Both the position numbers and the translations under genes were made by a program. Positions 1 through 4,059 of a DNA stretch of 7,180 nt are shown one piece after another. Numbering within the stretch: the stretch's first letter is position 1; each line of letters begins with the position of its first letter. Under the pieces are notes generated by a model that made no database searches, was not told where the DNA came from, and was given only the letters and a program-made list of their open reading frames with translations. The stretch is from an uncultured Clostridia bacterium (GTDB lineage Bacteria; Bacillota_A; Clostridia; Oscillospirales; Acutalibacteraceae), in contig CALWIE010000129.1 in the NCBI GenBank assembly GCA_944380625.1, positions 1 through 7,180 of the forward strand, in the 5' to 3' direction.

Positions 1-731
1 CGGAGAGCCCCGCCGCCTGCGCCCAGCGCCAGCGGGCCATTTTAGATTCCGCGGCCCTGGCGGTGGGGGAGGGCGGGGTGCTGGTCTACTCCACCTGCAC
101 TTTTTCCCGGGAGGAAAACGAGGACAACGTCCGCTGGTTTCTCTCCGCCCACCCGGAATTTTCCCTGGAGCCCATCGAGGCCTCCTTTGGCCGTCCCGGC
201 CTGGAGGGCCTTCCGGTGCGCCGCATCTACCCCATGGACGGGGGAGAGGGCCACTTTGTGGCCAGGTTCCGCCGAGTGGGGGAGGCCCAGTGCCGGGCGG
301 GGTCCTTTTCGAGCGGTCTCCCTTCCAAAGAGGAGGGAGAGGCCCGCGCCCTTTTTGAGGAGCTCTTCACCTGTCCCTGGCCGGGGAACGCCGCGCGCTT
401 CGGGGACCGGCTGCTCCTTTTGCCCCCGGGCCTGCCGGAGCTTTCCGGCCTGGGGGTGCTCCGGGCCGGGGTGGAGCTTGCCCGCCAAAAGGGCAGGCGT
501 TGGGAACCCTCCCACGCCGCCTTCCAGGCCGCCCGGAAGGAGAACTGCCGCCAGGCCCTGGATCTCCCCTGGGACGCCCCGGAGCTCCTCAGCTTCCTCC
601 GGGGGGAGGAGATCGACTGCCAGGGCAAGGGCTACACCGCCCTCTGCGCCGGCGGCGTGCCTCTGGGCTTTGGCAAGGCCTCTGGGGGCAGGCTGAAAAA
701 CCATTACCCCAAGGGCCTGCGCAGCGTGTAA
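1..731 (+). CDS. rsmF: RsmF-type 16S rRNA (cytosine-C5)-methyltransferase, 3' part only
   Basis: This is the C-terminal 242 residues of an NOL1/NOP2/Sun-family methyltransferase; the reading frame is open from base 3, so the start and the AdoMet-binding and PCSG motifs lie left of the window. Family knowledge: these enzymes methylate C5 of cytosines in 16S rRNA using AdoMet. Seen in the sequence: the motif VI stretch VLVYSTCTFSREENEDNV (about bases 78-131), whose Cys (bases 96-98) aligns with the catalytic nucleophile of the family. It is followed by a GEGHFVARF stretch ending the Rossmann domain. The C-terminal domain ends in LGFGKASGGRLKNHYPKGLR, the typical closing segment of Firmicutes RsmF-like proteins with a PUA-like C-terminal domain. 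The stop is TAA at 729-731, followed 48 bases later by a strong terminator hairpin. Which cytosines are modified cannot be read from this fragment. Confidence 0.9.
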   Translation, partial: ESPAACAQRQRAILDSAALAVGEGGVLVYSTCTFSREENEDNVRWFLSAHPEFSLEPIEASFGRPGLEGLPVRRIYPMDGGEGHFVARFRRVGEAQCRAGSFSSGLPSKEEGEARALFEELFTCPWPGNAARFGDRLLLLPPGLPELSGLGVLRAGVELARQKGRRWEPSHAAFQAARKENCRQALDLPWDAPELLSFLRGEEIDCQGKGYTALCAGGVPLGFGKASGGRLKNHYPKGLRSV

Positions 732-779
732 CCGGCGTTTGTGCGGGGTGCGCAGCCCCGCCCCGCAGGGGAAAACGAA

Positions 780-821
780 CAGCCGCCCTCCCCGGGTGCC
801 CGGGGAGGGCGGCTGCTTTTT
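780..821. terminator. Strong hairpin terminator between convergent genes, probably bidirectional
   Basis: A perfect 17-bp inverted repeat (780-796 with 799-815) separated by TG; in RNA the top pairs would open to give a usable loop. On the + strand the stem is followed by C and TTTTT (817-821), so it should terminate the methyltransferase transcript. On the minus strand it begins 8 bases past the stop of the YvrL-like gene and the stem is followed by TTCGTTTTCC, a weaker U-rich tract, so it probably serves that operon too. Confidence 0.85.
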
Positions 822-822
822 G

Positions 823-1242
823 TCACTGGGGCTTGTCCTTTCCCACGTCCTTGAGCCCCGGCAGGGCCAGCAGGAACCCCGCCAGGACCAGGGCCGCATC
901 TGGGGCGTAGACAGACTCCATCAGCAGGTCCGCCAACCCCAGGGCCAGGGCGGTGGCGACGGTGTCCAGAACAAGGTACCCCAGGCGCGCCGCCCACAGG
1001 GGCAGCTTCCCCAGGCGGTAGAGGGCGTTTGGCAGGGCGCCCGCCACCAGGGACAGGGGGATTGCCGCCACCGCCCCCCAAAAGAAGAACGCTACAATAG
1101 CCCACAGGCTCTCGTACCGAAAGCCCAGGGGCGCCATGAACTGGGCGCACACCAGGCCGCACACCCCCGCAATGAGGAAAGTGGCCACGGCAAAAATCCC
1201 CACGCCGATGAGGATGTCTTGCCAGCGCTTTGACTCTCTCAT
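823..1242 (-). CDS. Small polytopic membrane protein, possibly YvrL-like
   Basis: A 139-residue protein with about four hydrophobic segments, near residues 9-34, 44-70, 83-106 and 112-130, and a charged C-terminal tail (KDVGKDKPQ). It should therefore be an inner-membrane protein with no large soluble domain. From memory, the GFRYESLWAIV stretch after the first helix and the later DLLMESVY resemble the YvrL (Pfam 'YrvL') family; Bacillus subtilis YvrL is a membrane regulator reported to restrain the SigO system. I cannot run a profile search, so this is a suggestion and not an assignment. The gene starts 19 bp after the tmcAL stop on the same strand, with a GGAAAGGGTGGG purine tract before the ATG, so it is probably co-transcribed and translationally close to tmcAL. 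It ends just before the shared hairpin terminator. No sigma-factor gene is visible nearby. Confidence 0.75.
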   Translation of the reverse strand: MRESKRWQDILIGVGIFAVATFLIAGVCGLVCAQFMAPLGFRYESLWAIVAFFFWGAVAAIPLSLVAGALPNALYRLGKLPLWAARLGYLVLDTVATALALGLADLLMESVYAPDAALVLAGFLLALPGLKDVGKDKPQ

Positions 1243-1261
1243 GGCTGACCCACCCTTTCCC

Positions 1262-2455
1262 TTAAAACCCCACCTTGATAAGCCCCTGGGTGTAGTCCCT
1301 GCCGCAGGGTGCGGGCCGGGGGAGGGCCAGGGCGTACAGGTCGTCGGCAGCCGCCTCCAGTTGGAAGAGGGAGAGGGAATCCCCGACCAGCTTTTGAAAG
1401 TCCGCCGCCCGCAGGGCCAGGGGAAGGGTGGGCCGGGCCAGGCGCAGGATCTCCTCCCCCCGGGGCCCGAAACCCAGCACCCGCAGATAGGGGGGCAGGG
1501 GGGGCAAGTCCCCTGTGAGGCCCAAAAAGGCCGCCAGGGCCAGCCGGCGCAGCCGGGCGTGGGAGTACCGTTTGGACTTTGCCAGGGTGAAAAATTCCTC
1601 CAGAGAACCCGCCTGCCGGGAGGCCTGGAACAAGCGGTTCTCCAGGCCCTCGCTGATGTCTGGCAGCCGGGCGAAGCCTTCGGGGGCCATAGTTCTGAGC
1701 TTACATAAAATTGCAGTTTCCAGCCGCCTCAGGGAGGCCGGCGCCCGTCCCAGGTCGGTTTCTTCCCGCCAGACCTGCAAAGTGAGGGAGGGGAGCCGCT
1801 GGGAAAGGTCCTCCCCCCGGCCCAGGAGCTCCCGGGCTTGAGAGGCGGAGAGGATGGGCCCGCCCTTCTCCGGCACATCATGGCCCGCCCCCTGCCGGGG
1901 AAAGGCCTCCGCCGCCAGGGCCGCTTTCTGGGTGCGGATGGCCTTTAAGTATTCCACCCCCAAAATGCAGTTGGGGCGCTCCAGCAGGGCGGCGGTGTCC
2001 CCGCCCACCAGCCGCGCCGCCGCCCGCTGCCGCCGCCGGGCGAAGGGGAGGGTGGGGTCGCCCTGGCCCAGGGCCTGGGAGAATCCCGGGGAGAGCAGCG
2101 CCTCGGCCAGCTTCCACAGCTGGGAGGCGTCCTGCTCTTCGCTGCCGAAGAGCAGGGTGTCCACGCACCCCAGGGCCCTGGCCAGGGCCACGCCCCCGGC
2201 GGCAAAGCGCTCCGCCCCGGAGAGGGCCCAGGGCAGGGGCAGCTCTAAAACCAGGTCCGCGCCGCTTTCCAAAGCCAGACGGGCCCTGGCCCACTTGTCT
2301 AAAATGGCCGGTTCCCCCCGCTGGACATAGTTCCCCGAGAGGATGCACACCAGCCCGTCAAACCGTTTTTTGGCGTGGGAAAACAGGGCCTGGTGGCCCT
2401 GGTGGAGGGGGTTGAGTTCGCAAATCACGGCGGAAATCTTCATTTTCTCCTGCAT
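1262..2455 (-). CDS. tmcAL: tRNA(Met) cytidine acetate ligase (TmcAL, YlbM family)
   Basis: Family knowledge: TmcAL activates acetate with ATP to acetyl-adenylate and acetylates cytidine 34 in the anticodon of elongator tRNA-Met (ac4C34), in the cytoplasm. The 397 residues match the family from end to end. The nucleotidyltransferase motif is ELNPLHQGH at residues 13-21 (HxGH, His18 and His21). SGNYVQRGEPAILDKWARAR (40-59) and GADLVLELP (65-73) are characteristic of TmcAL, as are DISEGLENRLF and KSKRYSHARLRR in the C-terminal half and RVLGFGPRG near the end. Two ATGs compete: 2455 (Met1) and 2443 (Met5). Met5 gives the usual family N-terminus MKISAVICELNP and has AGGAG only 3 bases upstream. 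Met1 has AAGG 3 bases away and AAGGAG 12 bases away. I keep 2455 but 2443 is equally plausible. It is divergent from ackA and leads a two-gene operon with the membrane protein. Confidence 0.93.
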   Translation of the reverse strand: MQEKMKISAVICELNPLHQGHQALFSHAKKRFDGLVCILSGNYVQRGEPAILDKWARARLALESGADLVLELPLPWALSGAERFAAGGVALARALGCVDTLLFGSEEQDASQLWKLAEALLSPGFSQALGQGDPTLPFARRRQRAAARLVGGDTAALLERPNCILGVEYLKAIRTQKAALAAEAFPRQGAGHDVPEKGGPILSASQARELLGRGEDLSQRLPSLTLQVWREETDLGRAPASLRRLETAILCKLRTMAPEGFARLPDISEGLENRLFQASRQAGSLEEFFTLAKSKRYSHARLRRLALAAFLGLTGDLPPLPPYLRVLGFGPRGEEILRLARPTLPLALRAADFQKLVGDSLSLFQLEAAADDLYALALPRPAPCGRDYTQGLIKVGF

Positions 2456-2471
2456 TTTCCTTGAAAACTCC

Positions 2472-2500
2472 TTGAATTTAACCGGGAAATGTTCTAAAAT
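2472..2500 (+). promoter_or_regulatory. Sigma-A-type promoter for ackA
   Basis: TTGAAT (2472-2477) and TAAAAT (2495-2500) are separated by exactly 17 bases. They match the -35 consensus TTGACA at 4 of 6 positions and the -10 consensus TATAAT at 5 of 6. Transcription would start near 2507, giving ackA a leader of about 160 nt. It lies directly upstream of the divergent tmcAL start, so it overlaps the tmcAL leader region. Confidence 0.6.
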
Positions 2501-2503
2501 GGT

Positions 2504-2551
2504 CTTGCGTCACTTTGTATTATCTTACCGTACTATCCCGCCGGACGCAAG
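2504..2551. repeat. 8-bp perfect inverted repeat in the tmcAL-ackA divergent region
   Basis: CTTGCGTC (2504-2511) and its exact reverse complement GACGCAAG (2544-2551) flank an AT-richer 32-bp core (2512-2543). The half-sites are 40 bp apart, about four helical turns, so they face the same side of the DNA. The core carries two similar heptamers, TATTATC (2518-2524) and TACTATC (2531-2537). The arrangement suits a regulator binding between the divergent genes, but no binding protein is known from the window. The predicted ackA transcription start falls in the left arm, so an RNA hairpin from the full repeat is unlikely. Confidence 0.45.
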
Positions 2552-2665
2552 GGGCGGGGGAAAATGAAGCTATCAGAAGGGTCCTCACGGCGCTTATGCC
2601 CTTTGGGGGCGCTTTGGCGCGCCGGTCTCCCTCTGGCAAACGATGTGGAAAGGAAAGATTTATCC
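2507..2665 (+). other. Long GC-rich 5' leader of ackA
   Basis: This is the predicted untranslated leader between the ackA promoter and its ATG. Short pairings are visible: AAGGG (2577-2581) with CCCTT (2599-2603), and GGCGC (2608-2612) with GCGCC (2619-2623). A second GGCGC copy (2589-2593) could compete for the same GCGCC arm. I do not recognise a known riboswitch. An ATG at 2564, preceded by a GGGGGAAA purine tract, opens a frame that runs without a stop into ackA. Confidence 0.35.
2522..2550 (-). promoter_or_regulatory. Possible promoter for tmcAL
   Basis: On the minus strand TTGCGT (2550-2545) and TAAGAT (2527-2522) are spaced by 17 bases, matching the consensus at 3 of 6 and 4 of 6 positions. 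An alternative -10, GATAAT (2524-2519), lies at a less favourable 20-base spacing. Transcription would start near 2515, leaving a leader of about 60 nt before tmcAL. The match is modest and rests partly on there being no better candidate in this gap. Confidence 0.3.
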
Positions 2666-3874
2666 ATGAAAATTCTCGTCATCAATGCGGGCAGTTCCTC
2701 TTTGAAGTACCAGCTCATCGACATGGACAACGAACAGATGGTGTGCAAGGGCAACTGCGAGCGCATCGGTATGCCCGGCGGCATCTTCACCCACAAGACC
2801 GCCGATGGTCGGGAACTCCATAAAAACGTAAATATGCTGGACCACGCCGCCGCCTTTATGCAGGTGAAAAACGCCCTTATCGACGGGGAGTACGGCGTTA
2901 TCAAGAACCTGGATGAGGTTGCCGCCGTGGGCCACCGCATCGTGCAGGGCGGCTCTATCTTCCACGAGTCCGTGCTGGTCACCGAAAAGGTCATCGAGGA
3001 CATCGAGAGCCTCATCCCCCTGGCCCCCCTGCACAACAAGGCCCACAGCCAGGGCATCCGGGCCTGCCGGGAGGTCTTTGGCGAGCAGGTGCCCGAGGTG
3101 GTGGTGTTCGACACCTCTTTCCACGCCACCATGCCCCCCAAGGCCTACATGTTCAACGTCCCCTACGAGTACTACGAGAAATACGCCGTGCGCCGCTACG
3201 GCTTCCACGGCACCTCCCACCGGTATGTGAGCCACCGCTGCGCCCAGCTCATGGGCCGGGACATCAAGGATATGAAGATGATCACCTGCCACCTGGGCAA
3301 CGGCTCCTCCATCACCGCCATTGACGGGGGCAAGGTCATCGACACCAGCATGGGCCTGACCCCCCTGGACGGCTTTATGATGGGCAGCCGCACCGGCACC
3401 CTGGATCCCTCCGTGGTCACCTTCATCATGGAGAAGGAGCACCTGACTCCCCCCGAGATGGACCAGATCCTCAACAAGAAGTCCGGCCTGCTGGGCATCT
3501 CCGGCGTCTCCAGCGACGACCGGGACGTGACCAAGGCCGCCGCCGAGGGCAACGAGCGCGCCAAGCTGGCCCACGAGATCCTGGAGTACCAGATCTCCAA
3601 GTTCATCGGCGGCTACATGGTGGCCCTGGGCGGCTGCGACGCCATCGTCTTCACCGCCGGCGTGGGCGAGAACCAGTCCGCCCACCGGAAGGCCGTCTGC
3701 GAGTACCTCTCCTTCCTGGGGGTCAAGCTGGACGAGGCCCGCAATGAGGAGATGGTCCTGGGCAAGGAGGGCCTGATCTCCACCGACGATTCCCCCATCC
3801 AGGTCTATGTGATCCCCACCAACGAAGAGCTGGTCATCGCCCGGGACACCAAGGCCCTGGTGGAGGCCATGTAA
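2666..3874 (+). CDS. ackA: Acetate kinase
   Basis: Acetate kinase catalyses the reversible reaction acetate + ATP = acetyl phosphate + ADP; in fermenting anaerobes it usually runs toward ATP, producing acetate in the cytoplasm. The 402-residue product has the normal family length. Visible motifs of the ASKHA fold: MKILVINAGSSSLKYQL at the N-terminus (phosphate-binding, with the family Asn in NAGSSS), GHRIVQGG with the substrate-binding Arg, and VFDTSFHATMP with the catalytic Asp. These are followed by YGFHGTSHRYVS, HLGNGSSITAIDGG, GSRTGTLDPS with the second active-site Arg, FTAGVGENQ and the closing NEELVIARDT with the catalytic Glu. The start at 2666 gives the canonical N-terminus and has AAAGGAAAG just upstream; the same frame is open back to an ATG at 2564, but those 34 extra residues are not family-like. 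No pta gene is adjacent. It has its own promoter and terminator, so it is probably monocistronic. Confidence 0.97.
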   Translation: MKILVINAGSSSLKYQLIDMDNEQMVCKGNCERIGMPGGIFTHKTADGRELHKNVNMLDHAAAFMQVKNALIDGEYGVIKNLDEVAAVGHRIVQGGSIFHESVLVTEKVIEDIESLIPLAPLHNKAHSQGIRACREVFGEQVPEVVVFDTSFHATMPPKAYMFNVPYEYYEKYAVRRYGFHGTSHRYVSHRCAQLMGRDIKDMKMITCHLGNGSSITAIDGGKVIDTSMGLTPLDGFMMGSRTGTLDPSVVTFIMEKEHLTPPEMDQILNKKSGLLGISGVSSDDRDVTKAAAEGNERAKLAHEILEYQISKFIGGYMVALGGCDAIVFTAGVGENQSAHRKAVCEYLSFLGVKLDEARNEEMVLGKEGLISTDDSPIQVYVIPTNEELVIARDTKALVEAM

Positions 3875-3905
3875 CGGATCCCTCTGGCCCTTTACGGAGA
3901 AAATC

Positions 3906-3949
3906 GCAGCGGATCGCGGCGTTTTTGCCGCGGCCCGCTGCTTTTTTTT
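3906..3949 (+). terminator. Intrinsic terminator of ackA
   Basis: A 15-base inverted repeat (3906-3920 with 3927-3941) has two central mismatches, a GTTTTT loop and a run of eight T (3942-3949). It starts 31 bases after the ackA stop, and separates ackA from the next promoter. Confidence 0.92.
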
Positions 3950-3979
3950 CGCCGGTTTACAGAAAATTTCGGGAGAAGG

Positions 3980-4008
3980 TTGCAAAATTGTAACTTTTTC
4001 GCTATAAT
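3980..4008 (+). promoter_or_regulatory. Near-consensus sigma-A promoter of the SLH lysozyme gene
   Basis: TTGCAA (3980-3985) and a perfect TATAAT (4003-4008) are separated by 17 bases, in an AT-rich island unlike the surrounding GC-rich DNA. Transcription would start near 4015, giving a leader of about 45 nt. This is the strongest promoter-like sequence in the window and suggests steady, well-expressed transcription unless an unseen repressor acts. Confidence 0.85.
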
Positions 4009-4048
4009 AGACAACAGACTTTTTCAAAAATTGCCCCGAAGCATTTTT

Positions 4049-4055
4049 AGGAGGT
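4049..4055 (+). promoter_or_regulatory. Shine-Dalgarno site fixing the GTG start
   Basis: AGGAGGT lies with a 5-base gap from the AGGAGG core plus T to the GTG at 4060, at near-ideal spacing. The in-frame ATG at 4087 has no such site, so GTG is the preferred start; it also places basic residues before the signal-peptide hydrophobic core. Confidence 0.85.
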
Positions 4056-4059
4056 CGAC

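Noticed and set aside
42..899. Open frame on the minus strand opposite the methyltransferase end, running through the terminator
   Set aside because: It overlaps a well-supported RsmF-type coding region and a perfect hairpin, and has no family resemblance.
2504..2551. RNA hairpin or riboswitch formed by the inverted repeat
   Set aside because: The predicted ackA start lies inside the left arm and the stem would need a 32-nt loop, so a DNA-level operator is more likely.
2564..2665. Starting ackA at the upstream ATG
   Set aside because: The extra 34 residues precede the canonical MKILVINAGSSS start, which has its own purine-rich site; kept only as a low-interest finding.
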